64,000 bases of DNA from Leucobacter tardus (GTDB taxonomy: Bacteria > Actinomycetota > Actinomycetes > Actinomycetales > Microbacteriaceae): positions 1,216,328 to 1,280,327 of the forward strand of contig NZ_JAGFBF010000005.1 in the NCBI RefSeq assembly GCF_017583045.1, in the 5' to 3' direction. Positions 44,031-52,689 of this stretch are shown here, in pieces. The first letter of the stretch is position 1; each line of letters opens with the position of its first letter. Below the pieces are notes generated by a model. It saw only the letters and a program-made list of their open reading frames with translations, did not search any database and was not told the DNA's origin. Position numbers and translations under genes: made by a program.

Positions 44031-46832
44031 ATGCCGCAGAACGTCTCGCAGATCCGCGGGAGGCAGGCCGAAGAGCTGACCGCCGATGCACTGCGCAGCG
44101 ATGGCATGCTCCTGCTCGTCACCGGTCTGACCGGCACCGGAAAGACGACGTTCCTCCGCACGCTCGGCGAGCACATCGATCACGAGAACGTCGGCCCCGT
44201 CCACTACGTGAGCGCCGACGAGTTCGAGGTCGATATCCCGTTCAGCTTCATCGAGCGCATCCTGAGCGCTGGCATGAGCCGCAATGCACAGATCGATCCC
44301 GCGACGCCGTCGGCGGAGGTGGCGAACCGCCTGCTGCACGCGCTCGTCGAACTGCCAGAAGGCGCCCTGCGCACGGTCCTCATCGACAACGCGCACTGGA
44401 TCGACGGGGCATCGGTGCGGGTGCTGCGGTACATCATCCCCCGCGTCGTGCAGCAGCGGGTCATCCTGGCTTTCGCGACCCGCTATCGCGATCACCCCGA
44501 GTCGTTCGCCGCCCACCTCAGCCGAGTGACCGACGCGAACCCGCAGCACCGTCGGCTCGATTTCGCGCCGCTGACAGTGCCTGAGATCAAGGGTCTCGCC
44601 ATCGAGCACCTCGGCACCGGCATCTCCACCACTGCGGCAGAGAAGATCCTCGGAGCGACGGGAGGGACGTTCTCGGGCGTCGAGCGCGTGTTCAGTCAGC
44701 TCACCCCGGAAGAAGTGCGCCAGCTCCACCTCACGTGGGACATACCGATCCGGGACTGGGTTCCGATGGACGAGGATCCCACCCTCAGGCCGTACACCGA
44801 GCTCGACGAGGCCGGCCGACTCGCAGCGGAGATCGTCTGCCTCGCCTCGCAAGAACTCAGCGCCTCAGAAGTGCAATCGGTCGCGGAGTGCCTCGGCACC
44901 GAAGTGGATATCGCTGCCGCGGTGGCGTCGTCTCTGATCGTGGAGTCCGGATTCGGTGCGACCCTCGCGCCGGCGCATCCCTTGATCTCGTATTCGCTGC
45001 GTCAGCGGCTGAGCTCGGAACGGTCGCGCCTGATCTCCGGGGCGCTCGCCGGGGTGACCGACGGGTTCATCGCGCTGAGCCACGCGCTCGACGGTGCGGT
45101 GGAGTGGGATGCCGCTCTCGCCCGGACCGTGGACGCCTACGTCGCCGATGCCGTCGAGCGCGGCAGTTTCGCACAGGCGTACGAGGCGTTGCGCGGGGCC
45201 CTCGGGCTCGCGACGGGCGCAGAACGCGAGCGCGTGCTGCTCGACCTCGTCCTCCTCAACCTGCGCAACAAGACCGGCTTCGCCGTCCTCGAGTTCCTCC
45301 CCGAGCTCGAAGCGCTCCCCTCGTCGCTGCTCCGTGAGTGCGTCGTGATCGCGATCAGCATGTACCGGTTCGAACGACCGCCGGAGTCGGAGCGCCTCGA
45401 TCTCGCCCTCGAGCGCAGCGCCGACGACACCGACGCCGATGCGCGCACCCTCAGGGCCTTTCTCGCATCGATCGCGGTCATCATGACGGCGCGGACCCGA
45501 CGGATCGATGAGGCCACCCAATTGGTCGAGCGCGCGAAACGACTGTGGGAGCTCGCGCCGGAAGACGATGCGACGCTGTCGGACCCGCGACTCTCCTGGA
45601 TGATCGCACCACGGGCGTACGCGCTCATCCTCGAAAGCCGGTATGCCGCGCAGATGGTCGCGCACCAGAGCATCGACCGTTCTCGCGAGTCTCTCGTCGC
45701 GCTGATCGGGCGAGCACGCGAGCTGGCGCCGGGAGCGCACCGAGCCGACGCGCTGGCTCCCCTCGCGCAGCTCGCGATGTCGGTCGGCGATCCCGAGCTC
45801 GCGCGCGAGCTTTCGAGTGAGGCCATCGCCTCGGTCGGGACGGGTGCGCCGCCCTGGGCGGCGGGAACGATCCGGGTCGTGCACGCGCACTCGCTCATGC
45901 TGCTCGGGGCGCTGCACGAAGCTCGCGCATCGCTGAACGAGGCGGAAGAAGTCATCTACGGGTCGCTCGAGGTGGGAGTGCGGCTCACCTCCTCGGCACT
46001 CCGCGCAACGATCGCGGCGACGACCGGACATGAGGATCCGCATCAGCTGCTCATCGTCGCGTCGCGCCTGCCCCACCTGCCGTGGGAGGGGTACGGCGCT
46101 GACCTCGCCGTCATGGCGGAGTGCGAGGTGGCGCGCGTCAACCGCGACCCGAACGCGATCATCGCAGCGACCGAAATCTCGCGCACCGGTCAATTCACCG
46201 GCACGCAGCACGGCTACCTGACGTACCGTGCACACGCCCTGCTCGACACCGGGCGCCTCGCGGAAGCCGAGGAGCTCGTCGACGCCCTCGCGCAGTGGCG
46301 GAACACCACGTGGTGGGAGCTCTGGGGCTCCCTCGCCTGGCTGCGCGCGCGAGTCGCCGACGTCCGCGCGGCGCAGCACGGCGACCGCGCCGATCTCCCG
46401 GAGCAGCACTACCGGGACGCGCTCGACGGCGAGAACACGCCGCTCGTGGAGGCACTGACGCGCTCCGACTTCGCGGTGCACCTCGCGAATCGTGGGCGTA
46501 CCGCCGAGGCGCAGGAGCACGCGCAACTCGCGAGCGAGATCGTCACGCGCATCGGCGCACGCGCGTACCTGTCGTACGTGACGGAACGCGCCGCCCGATT
46601 GTCGGAGCCGGGAGGCGCTGCACACCTCGACCTGGTGGCCGCGCTGACCCCTCGCGAAGACGAGATCGCGCGCTACCTCGCAGACGGTCGTTCGACGAAG
46701 TTCATCGCCGAGGCCTTGTTCGTGTCCCCGGCGACCGTTCGCTTCCACGTCGCCAATGTGCTGCGTAAACTGCAGGTCTCGAGTCGCAGTGAGGTGTCCC
46801 GCGTCATGCGCGGGCCACTGCCGACAGCCTGA
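44031..46832 (+). CDS. Large ATP-binding LuxR-family regulator (LAL)
   Basis: A 933-residue STAND-type regulator. AAAGGGG precedes the ATG. Walker A is TGLTGTGKTT (31-40) and Walker B-like TVLIDNAHW follows about 85 residues later. A long helical, TPR-like region fills the middle. The last 65 residues are a LuxR helix-turn-helix (LTPREDEIARYLADGRSTKF then SPATVRFHVANVLRKLQ). Such proteins sense a ligand with the helical domain and activate neighbouring operons. It converges with the SipW/surface-protein operon, the most likely target by proximity. The ligand is unknown. Confidence 0.88.
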   Translation: MPQNVSQIRGRQAEELTADALRSDGMLLLVTGLTGTGKTTFLRTLGEHIDHENVGPVHYVSADEFEVDIPFSFIERILSAGMSRNAQIDPATPSAEVANRLLHALVELPEGALRTVLIDNAHWIDGASVRVLRYIIPRVVQQRVILAFATRYRDHPESFAAHLSRVTDANPQHRRLDFAPLTVPEIKGLAIEHLGTGISTTAAEKILGATGGTFSGVERVFSQLTPEEVRQLHLTWDIPIRDWVPMDEDPTLRPYTELDEAGRLAAEIVCLASQELSASEVQSVAECLGTEVDIAAAVASSLIVESGFGATLAPAHPLISYSLRQRLSSERSRLISGALAGVTDGFIALSHALDGAVEWDAALARTVDAYVADAVERGSFAQAYEALRGALGLATGAERERVLLDLVLLNLRNKTGFAVLEFLPELEALPSSLLRECVVIAISMYRFERPPESERLDLALERSADDTDADARTLRAFLASIAVIMTARTRRIDEATQLVERAKRLWELAPEDDATLSDPRLSWMIAPRAYALILESRYAAQMVAHQSIDRSRESLVALIGRARELAPGAHRADALAPLAQLAMSVGDPELARELSSEAIASVGTGAPPWAAGTIRVVHAHSLMLLGALHEARASLNEAEEVIYGSLEVGVRLTSSALRATIAATTGHEDPHQLLIVASRLPHLPWEGYGADLAVMAECEVARVNRDPNAIIAATEISRTGQFTGTQHGYLTYRAHALLDTGRLAEAEELVDALAQWRNTTWWELWGSLAWLRARVADVRAAQHGDRADLPEQHYRDALDGENTPLVEALTRSDFAVHLANRGRTAEAQEHAQLASEIVTRIGARAYLSYVTERAARLSEPGGAAHLDLVAALTPREDEIARYLADGRSTKFIAEALFVSPATVRFHVANVLRKLQVSSRSEVSRVMRGPLPTA

Positions 46833-46860
46833 TCCCGGGGAGCACGCCGCGGCGCAGCCC

Positions 46861-47700
46861 TCACTCGCGACCGCTGCGGCTCCGCCTGACCCCCTCGCGA
46901 CCGGCGAGGAGCCCGAGCGGAAGGAGAACTGCCGCGGCGAGTGCCGCCCAGAGCAGTGTTCCGCCGGTATCGACGAGTCCCTCGGAACGCGGAACGGTCG
47001 CCGTCGATGCGGTACCTGACCCCGTCGGCGTCACCGGATTCATGAGATCGGTCGGATTTCCGGGGTCCACCGGATCCACCGGAAGCGTCGGATCGGCGTC
47101 GCCTCCGAGGCTGATGACGACGTCGAACGAGGCTTCGCGCGCCGCGACGTTGGCGAGGTTGCCCGATGTGGCTGCGGGATCGAAGGCGTATCCGATCGAG
47201 ATCTCCGTGCTTTCGCCCCGTTCGAGCGGGATCTCGAGCAGCGGCGTCTCGCCGTTGCGGGCGAGTTCGCTCAGGCTGGCCGATCCTCCGCGCCAGCTCA
47301 CCTCGATGTCATCGTAGAAGTTGCCCTGATCGACCCCGGCACCGGCGGTACCGGTCGCATCGCTCGCGCCGCCGACGGGGCGTCGCCGATCATCTGCATC
47401 CGGGTCGCGCAGCTCGACATCGGTGATCGATGCGCGGAGCGTGCCCGCGGTGGGGCCGTCGTTTCGCACATGCAGCGTGCGCTTCGTGTGATCTCCCGGC
47501 ACCGCGACGGGCGTGCCGACGAAGGATTCGGCGGTGACGACGGCGTCCCCTGATCCCTCCCAGGCGAGACCGATCGCGTCAGTGCCCGGAGCGACCGGTG
47601 GTGCGGCGAATGCCGGAGCGGCAATGCCCGCCAGCATCAGCGCGAGGGCGGACGCGGCGACCGTGCCGGCTCCGGTGCGAGTAGTGAACAACGTGCTCAC
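46861..47700 (-). CDS. Secreted protein with LVDTG-type wall-sorting signal, last gene of the SipW operon
   Basis: A 279-residue exported protein. GTG with GGAGAGG upstream was chosen over a longer Arg-rich frame. A classical signal peptide ends near APAFA-APP. The body is beta-rich (KRTLHVRNDGPTAGTLRAS, PLERGESTEISIGYAF), resembling the exposed domain of SipW-dependent proteins. A Pro/Asp spacer is followed by LVDTGG, a hydrophobic helix and a RRSRSGRE tail, i.e. an LPXTG-like anchor. It may fix the matrix formed by the neighbouring proteins to the wall. It is separated by 4 bases from the gene before it. Confidence 0.78.
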   Translation of the reverse strand: MSTLFTTRTGAGTVAASALALMLAGIAAPAFAAPPVAPGTDAIGLAWEGSGDAVVTAESFVGTPVAVPGDHTKRTLHVRNDGPTAGTLRASITDVELRDPDADDRRRPVGGASDATGTAGAGVDQGNFYDDIEVSWRGGSASLSELARNGETPLLEIPLERGESTEISIGYAFDPAATSGNLANVAAREASFDVVISLGGDADPTLPVDPVDPGNPTDLMNPVTPTGSGTASTATVPRSEGLVDTGGTLLWAALAAAVLLPLGLLAGREGVRRSRSGRE

Positions 47701-47704
47701 GGGG

Positions 47705-48406
47705 TCACCTCTCCGGCCGGAACGTCTCGTAGGTGAACGTGATCTCATGGTCGATCTCGTCCGCGGCATCGAGCGACGTCGTGACCCGCGTGGACCAGCG
47801 ATCCTGCGCCGTGACGCTCGCCGAATCGGGGGCTGTGGCGGTGGCGCTCGCGGTGTTCGCGTATGCGCCGGTGCCGGGCAGCTGCTCGACGGATGCCACG
47901 AGGCACCAGAACTCGGTCGTCGGCGTCTCGGACCCCGAGTAGTCGGCCGGCACCGGAGTCGATGTCAGTGAGGATCCGTCGTGGGGGACGGCGGACACCG
48001 TGCAGTCCGCGGCGGACGCGACCGGAAAGAGTGCAGTGTCGGCAGCACCGAAGACGCCGTCGCCCCAGTCCTTCGGCTCAGCGACGGTGTATCGCAGGCC
48101 CAGGTTGCCCTGACTCATCGAGTCGGTCTGGAACGGGACCGCCACGCTCCCCTGCGACAGCAGTGTCTCCGCTTCGGCCGCGCCCACCGAGACGGCTGCC
48201 GTCCCGTCCGGCGCGGCACTCGTCGATCCCGGCTGTCCGGCGGCGAACCACTCCGCGCCGCTTCCGATACTCCCCGCTCGCGACGCACTGTCGTTCCACA
48301 GCGCGAGAGTGCTTCCTCCGGCTCCGAGCACAATGCCGGCGAGGGCGGCACCCGCGATCACGGCGAGGGTCAGGCGGCGCGGCCGCGACGGTGTCTCGAT
48401 ACTCAC
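47705..48406 (-). CDS. Exported protein with SipW-dependent-type signal segment (third)
   Basis: A 233-residue protein, GTG start within the preceding stop codon (GTGA). The N-terminal hydrophobic helix ends in STLALWNDS (32-40), the pattern of alternate (SipW-dependent) signal peptides. The mature part carries two Cys (ADCTVSAVPHD and EFWCLVASVEQ) and a beta-rich fold. It is probably processed by the ER-type signal peptidase encoded upstream in the operon and exported to the surface as a TasA/camelysin-like subunit. The polymerising role is inferred. Confidence 0.75.
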   Translation of the reverse strand: MSIETPSRPRRLTLAVIAGAALAGIVLGAGGSTLALWNDSASRAGSIGSGAEWFAAGQPGSTSAAPDGTAAVSVGAAEAETLLSQGSVAVPFQTDSMSQGNLGLRYTVAEPKDWGDGVFGAADTALFPVASAADCTVSAVPHDGSSLTSTPVPADYSGSETPTTEFWCLVASVEQLPGTGAYANTASATATAPDSASVTAQDRWSTRVTTSLDAADEIDHEITFTYETFRPER

Positions 48407-48996
48407 TGGAATGCTCCTCCGGTGCGCGTCTGCTGCAGGTCGACCGTGAAGTCGCCGAGGTCGGTGATCTGGGTGGCGCTCTCCATGCCGAAGCGGTCGT
48501 CGAGCCCCGCGAAATCGAGCGTGATGACGAGGGACACTGTGCCGTCCTCCCGACCCGTGCCGGTCAGGTCGAACGTGTCCGCCGTCGCACCGTCGCCGAT
48601 GGGGTGCTGGGTGCCGTCCCCGCCGACGACCGTGTAGGTGCCGGTGACGCCCGCCGGCAATTCTGGTGCGCGCGCCCAGTCGACGGTCGCCCGCGCCCGC
48701 ATGTTGTCCCCCGCGAGGGCGACGGAGAAGTCGTACGTCGCGGTCACCGTGTCTCCGCGGCGCACCAGGAACGTGTCGGGATCGATGGGTTCCGGCGCGG
48801 GTGCGACATCGGCCGACGTCTGAGTCCATCGTGGATCCCCGACGCTCTCGATGTCCAGGTCACCCGAGGTGACCGTCATCCCGGACGCCGGTTGAGCGGC
48901 GTTCCACCCGGCGAGCGTGCCGCCCGACAGGGCTGCGCCGCCGACGAGCGCGGCAAGAGCGATGAGCGGCAGTCGCCACTGCGTGCGATTCAGCAT
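48403..48996 (-). CDS. Exported protein with SipW-dependent-type signal segment (second)
   Basis: A 197-residue protein. The signal segment (ALAALVGGAALSGGTLAGWN) ends in TLAGWNAA, a weaker match to the TxAxWxD pattern because Asp is replaced by Ala. The mature domain has TSGDLDIESVGDPRW and a long beta-sandwich-like body with VRRGDTVTATYDFSVALAGDN, closely parallel to the first exported protein (VPGDTIQGEYAVDAGLEGDN). The two are therefore paralogues. It overlaps the peptidase gene by 7 bases. Confidence 0.78.
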   Translation of the reverse strand: MLNRTQWRLPLIALAALVGGAALSGGTLAGWNAAQPASGMTVTSGDLDIESVGDPRWTQTSADVAPAPEPIDPDTFLVRRGDTVTATYDFSVALAGDNMRARATVDWARAPELPAGVTGTYTVVGGDGTQHPIGDGATADTFDLTGTGREDGTVSLVITLDFAGLDDRFGMESATQITDLGDFTVDLQQTRTGGAFQ

Positions 48997-49559
48997 GTGA
49001 TCCTCCTGGTGTGCAGACGGTGACGGCCGCGCGACGCCCGCTGCTGCAGCAGAGCGCTCGCCGTGGCGAAGACGCCGTATCCGATCAGGGCGGCACCGGC
49101 GATGATGATGATCGTGCCCCGGTGTTCGCCGGCCAGCATCGACACGTGCCCGAGGTAGGGAATGTGGTACCTGACCGACCCCATCACCTGTGCCTCGACG
49201 ATGGGTTCGTCGTCGTTGCCGTTCGCGTCGCCTCGGGTGACGTACTCCGGGCCGTCGGCACCCTGGCTCACTGCCACGATGCGGTGCGTGATGAGCGTGG
49301 GATCGTCGGAGACCGGCTGGAACGTGACGACGTCGCCGATGCGGTACCGATCGGCCGGAGCCGAGATCACCATGTCACCGGGCGCGTACGTGGGCTCCAT
49401 CGAGCCGGTCAGCACGGTCAATGCCGATCCGCCGAGCACGCGCGGGACGACCGCGACGGCCGCGGCGAGGGCGAGCACCGCCAGAAGCACCACAGCGAAC
49501 GCGCCGGAGCGGATCGCGCGTCCTGGGGTGTGCTGGGGGTTCTGTGCGGTGCTCTTCAT
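48990..49559 (-). CDS. sipW: ER-type (SipW-like) signal peptidase I
   Basis: A 189-residue membrane protease. The first helix (residues 18-40) precedes the catalytic Ser53 in LTGSMEPTYAPGD. The general base is His92 in LITHRIVAV, not Lys as in ordinary bacterial type I peptidases, and Asp111 follows in TRGDANGNDD. A second helix is at the C-terminus (IIIIAGAALIGYGVFATAS). The Ser-His-Asp pattern defines ER-type enzymes such as Bacillus SipW. It is flanked on both sides by genes whose products carry the matching alternate signal segments, so they are its likely substrates. Confidence 0.92.
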   Translation of the reverse strand: MKSTAQNPQHTPGRAIRSGAFAVVLLAVLALAAAVAVVPRVLGGSALTVLTGSMEPTYAPGDMVISAPADRYRIGDVVTFQPVSDDPTLITHRIVAVSQGADGPEYVTRGDANGNDDEPIVEAQVMGSVRYHIPYLGHVSMLAGEHRGTIIIIAGAALIGYGVFATASALLQQRASRGRHRLHTRRITC

Positions 49560-49628
49560 GATCGCTCCTGGGGAAGGGTGCCGGAGAGGGGGAAACTCGT
49601 CACGGCACCCGGCTCAGTGGGACGGTGG

Positions 49629-50234
49629 TCAGGCCCGGACCTGCGACAGCTGGATGGTGGCGCCGGCGAGATCCGCCTGGGCCTGCACGAGGTCGCGGTC
49701 GCTCGTCGACCGGTCGAACGTCACCGAGACGACGACCGAGAAGTCGGCGGTCCCGTCGACGGCGGCGGGCAGCTGCGCCAGGGTTCCGGGCGCGCTGTTG
49801 TCCGCGGACGCGAGGGTGACGTCGACGCCGGTGGAGGATCCGGTCGCCACGGTTTTCCGGTCGGCATCGAGCACCGTGTAGGTCACGTCGACCAGGCCAT
49901 CCTGCAGCGCGCCCGTGAGGGCGCCACCGTTCTTCAACGCCAGGTTGGCGACGAGGTTGTCGCCCTCGAGGCCGGCGTCGACGGCGTACTCGCCCTGGAT
50001 CGTGTCGCCGGGAACAGCCTTGAAGGAGGCCAGGTCGATCCCGTGGGGACTGTCCGAGCGGTCGCTCGACACGTCCGTCCACTGCGTGCCCACGATCTCG
50101 ACGTCGAGGTTACCGGAGGTGATGACACCGCCGGGCGCCTTGCCGCTGTCGCTCCACAGTGCGAACGTGGATCCGGCCAGGAGCAGAGCCGCTCCGGCAG
50201 CGCCGGCGATGATTCCGGTGGTCTTCTTGTTCAT
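49629..50234 (-). CDS. Exported protein with SipW-dependent-type signal segment (first, TasA-like)
   Basis: A 201-residue protein; the ATG at 50234 follows AAGGAGA. The signal segment (GIIAGAAGAALLLAGSTFAL) ends in TFALWSDS, an excellent match to the TasA-type TxAxWxD motif. The mature part begins APGGVITSGNLDVEIVGTQW and is beta-rich throughout. It resembles the alternate signal-mediated exported protein family of Actinobacteria. Paralogous to the protein encoded at 48.4-49.0 kb. It likely assembles into surface fibres or matrix; no sorting signal or membrane anchor is present. Confidence 0.85.
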   Translation of the reverse strand: MNKKTTGIIAGAAGAALLLAGSTFALWSDSGKAPGGVITSGNLDVEIVGTQWTDVSSDRSDSPHGIDLASFKAVPGDTIQGEYAVDAGLEGDNLVANLALKNGGALTGALQDGLVDVTYTVLDADRKTVATGSSTGVDVTLASADNSAPGTLAQLPAAVDGTADFSVVVSVTFDRSTSDRDLVQAQADLAGATIQLSQVRA

Positions 50235-50310
50235 GGGTGTCTCCTTCGAGTGTGCTCGACGCATCGGCCGAGGCGAGGTGGGTGATGGTGAACGTAGTGG
50301 TTGAGGGGCG

Positions 50311-52410
50311 CTACTGCGCGCTGACGGGACCGGAAGCGGTGCACGTCATGGAGGCGCCGACGTCGAGCTGGGTGGCAGGGCATGAGACGGCGTTCCGGGC
50401 GAGTTGGTCGTCGACGACGGTGACGCCATCGAGTTTCGTCTGCCCCGTGTTGGTCACGAGATAGGTCCAGGTCACTCGCGTCCCGCTCGGCACCGAGCCG
50501 CCGTCGAGGAGCTCCTGCGCGTTCGCGAGCCCCGCGCGCGACGGCGTGTCCCACGCGCGCTTCTCGATCGTCAGCCCCGGCTTCAGCGTCTGCGTGTTCA
50601 GGAACGTGCAGTCGACCTGGTCCCCGGCGGCGACCTCGAGCTTCGCGGTCGGCGGAGCGACGTCGACGGGTTCTCCGTTCACCGTGCAGGTGATCTTCGT
50701 CAGGTCCCAGCCGTCGCGTTGCTGCGCGGTGCTCATGACCTCCGTCAGGCGCACCGTCGATGTACCCGTGGGCGACGAGAAGTCGAGGTCGTATGACACG
50801 TGCCCGGACGAGGTCGTGTGCTGCGTGCCGCTGGCGCCGAGCGTGCCCGACGTCGCGGTGGCTCGATACTCCCAGCCGGTACCGGCGATCGCGGGAGCTT
50901 TCGTGCCGTAGGCGTGGGTGTGCGTGGTGATCGAGATGTCGGCCTGGCAGGTCGCACCCTTCGCGACGCTCGACAGGACACCGGCCAGCTGCCCCCAGTC
51001 CGCCTGGAAGAAGTCGGCCCGGTTCGCTGCCGTGCCGGCGGCGAACGCGGAGGTGCCGGAGACGGCGCGCAGGTTCGCGGGGTTTCCGCTGATCCCCGTG
51101 CCGACACCCACGGCGAGCACGCGCGTGCCCTTCGCCTTCAACGCGTTGGCCGAGAAGATCGCCCGCTCGGTCTCGACGAAGCGGGTCGCATTGCCGCTTC
51201 CACCGCCGTCGAAGAACGTCGCCTGGCCGTCGGTCACCACGATGGCGAGGTCGTACGACGCACGATCGTTGGCGACCTGCCAGATGCCCTGATCCCAGTT
51301 CGTTCCGCCTCCGGTCGCGTACCCGTCGATGCGGTTCTTCAGCGTCTGGCGGTTGGTGCCCGAGTCGATCGGCATCGCGGCGTAGTTCTGGCCGGTGGCA
51401 CCGCTGCCACGGGGTGCCGTGCTCGCGAACGTGTACAGGGCGAGCGAGGATCCGGTGCCCGCGAGCGCATCGACCATACCTTTCGATGCGTTCTTGAGCG
51501 TGCCCGTCGCGCCCGCATTGCCCACGGACCCCGAGAGGTCGAGGATCAGGGCGACGCGCAGACCCGAGTCGCACGTGATCGGCAGCTGCGGATTGTTCCG
51601 CGAGCTCTGCCACGTGCCGCCCGAGGTCTGATTGCCGCTGCCCGACGGGAAGCTGCTCGTGCCGAGCCGATAGGTGCTGCCCGCGCGCAACTGCGTGCCC
51701 GTGCGGAACTGGTACGCATTTGCGCCGCCGTCGGTCACGAGCGTCGGGTTGAGGTACCAGCCCGACGCGGCGCTCTCGGCTACGACCCAGAACTGGGTGT
51801 CGCGATTCGCACCCGTCGGCGACGTGCACCACCACATGAAGCACCCCGACGCCGCCTGCGTCTCGGGAACGGTGAAGGAGCAGTCGCCCTGCGCGTCCGA
51901 GGTGCAGCTCGCCCACGACTCGCTCCGAGCCGCGCCCGGCTCGCTCGCGTTGCCGTCGTGCAGGCGCAGCTTCACTCCGGCGAGCTCGTTGGCCGCAGCG
52001 GCACTCGTCCGGTCGCCGCCGACCTTGACCGTGATGACCGCACTGGTGCCGGTCGCCGCCGGCACGGACAGGGGTGCGACCCGCGCGTTCGGCGCTCGCT
52101 TCACGGGCGCCTCAGCGGGAGCATCAGCCTCGGGGGCGTCCTCGGGGGCGTCCTCGGGCGTCGCCTCCGGCGTCGTCTCGGTCGGTGCGGGCTCGGTCTC
52201 GTCTGGCGCCTCCGGCGTGGGTGCGGGAGCTTCCTCAGCTCCGCCGACCGGCACATCCGACGTCGCACTGTCTTCGCCGACCGCGAAGGCGCCCGCCGGC
52301 CCGGCGATCCCGATCAGCACGGTGGCGAGCAGGAGCGCCGCGAACCTGGCGGCGGGCCGCCCGGTCCCGCGAAGCTGCGAGCGGCGGACCGGCATGTCGA
52401 AGCGCGTCAC
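50311..52410 (-). CDS. vWA-domain surface protein (adhesin-like), first gene of the SipW operon, anchorless
   Basis: A 699-residue protein. GTG 52410 has AAAGGGG 6 bases upstream. A signal peptide with an Arg-rich start precedes hydrophobic LLLATVLIGIAGPAGAFA. A Pro/Glu/Ala spacer (residues about 65-110) comes next, then a SpaA/SdrD-like beta domain with cysteines (ASGCFMWWCTSPTG). The vWA domain has the metal site LDLSGS and IVVTDGQ, and it is followed by a DUF11/DUF7507-like end (LVTNTGQTKLDGVTVVDDQL). The protein stops at CTASGPVSAQ, part way through that repeat type, without LPXTG or a membrane helix. It heads the operon 76 bases before the first TasA-like gene. Pilus-tip adhesins have similar vWA layouts. 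Confidence 0.82.
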   Translation of the reverse strand: MTRFDMPVRRSQLRGTGRPAARFAALLLATVLIGIAGPAGAFAVGEDSATSDVPVGGAEEAPAPTPEAPDETEPAPTETTPEATPEDAPEDAPEADAPAEAPVKRAPNARVAPLSVPAATGTSAVITVKVGGDRTSAAAANELAGVKLRLHDGNASEPGAARSESWASCTSDAQGDCSFTVPETQAASGCFMWWCTSPTGANRDTQFWVVAESAASGWYLNPTLVTDGGANAYQFRTGTQLRAGSTYRLGTSSFPSGSGNQTSGGTWQSSRNNPQLPITCDSGLRVALILDLSGSVGNAGATGTLKNASKGMVDALAGTGSSLALYTFASTAPRGSGATGQNYAAMPIDSGTNRQTLKNRIDGYATGGGTNWDQGIWQVANDRASYDLAIVVTDGQATFFDGGGSGNATRFVETERAIFSANALKAKGTRVLAVGVGTGISGNPANLRAVSGTSAFAAGTAANRADFFQADWGQLAGVLSSVAKGATCQADISITTHTHAYGTKAPAIAGTGWEYRATATSGTLGASGTQHTTSSGHVSYDLDFSSPTGTSTVRLTEVMSTAQQRDGWDLTKITCTVNGEPVDVAPPTAKLEVAAGDQVDCTFLNTQTLKPGLTIEKRAWDTPSRAGLANAQELLDGGSVPSGTRVTWTYLVTNTGQTKLDGVTVVDDQLARNAVSCPATQLDVGASMTCTASGPVSAQ

Positions 52411-52446
52411 ACGAATCCCCTTTCGATGTCGGCGCACCGTCCGTTT

Positions 52447-52459
52447 CCCGAGATTCGGG
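52447..52459. promoter_or_regulatory. Palindrome flanked by GTTTCCC repeats upstream of the vWA gene
   Basis: CCCGA-GAT-TCGGG is a perfect inverted repeat about 37 bases before the GTG of the vWA gene, and it is bracketed by two copies of GTTTCCC (52443-52449 and 52461-52467). It is a possible regulator or sigma-factor site for the SipW operon. No clear promoter hexamers were found in the rest of the 279-base gap to xerD. Confidence 0.3.
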
Positions 52460-52689
52460 TGTTTCCCCTGGACGATCGCCGTGGTCACTCGCTGCCGAGG
52501 ACCTCACATCATTCACGTTAGAGATCGCGCGTTCGACGCGGACTCACCGTTTGGACGGGCTCCGCGTGTGCTTTCGCGGTGGTGCAGCGTGGGGTCGTGC
52601 GCGGGAAGCGTTGGCTCAGCGCCCCACACGTGCCAACACTCCGGGCGGTCCGTGAGGTCGGATGACGCGGGTGCCACCCCGTCCGGGTG

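Noticed and set aside
50800..52521. Open frame of about 570 codons on the plus strand opposite the vWA gene
   Set aside because: Arg-rich shadow of a gene with signal peptide and vWA motifs on the other strand.
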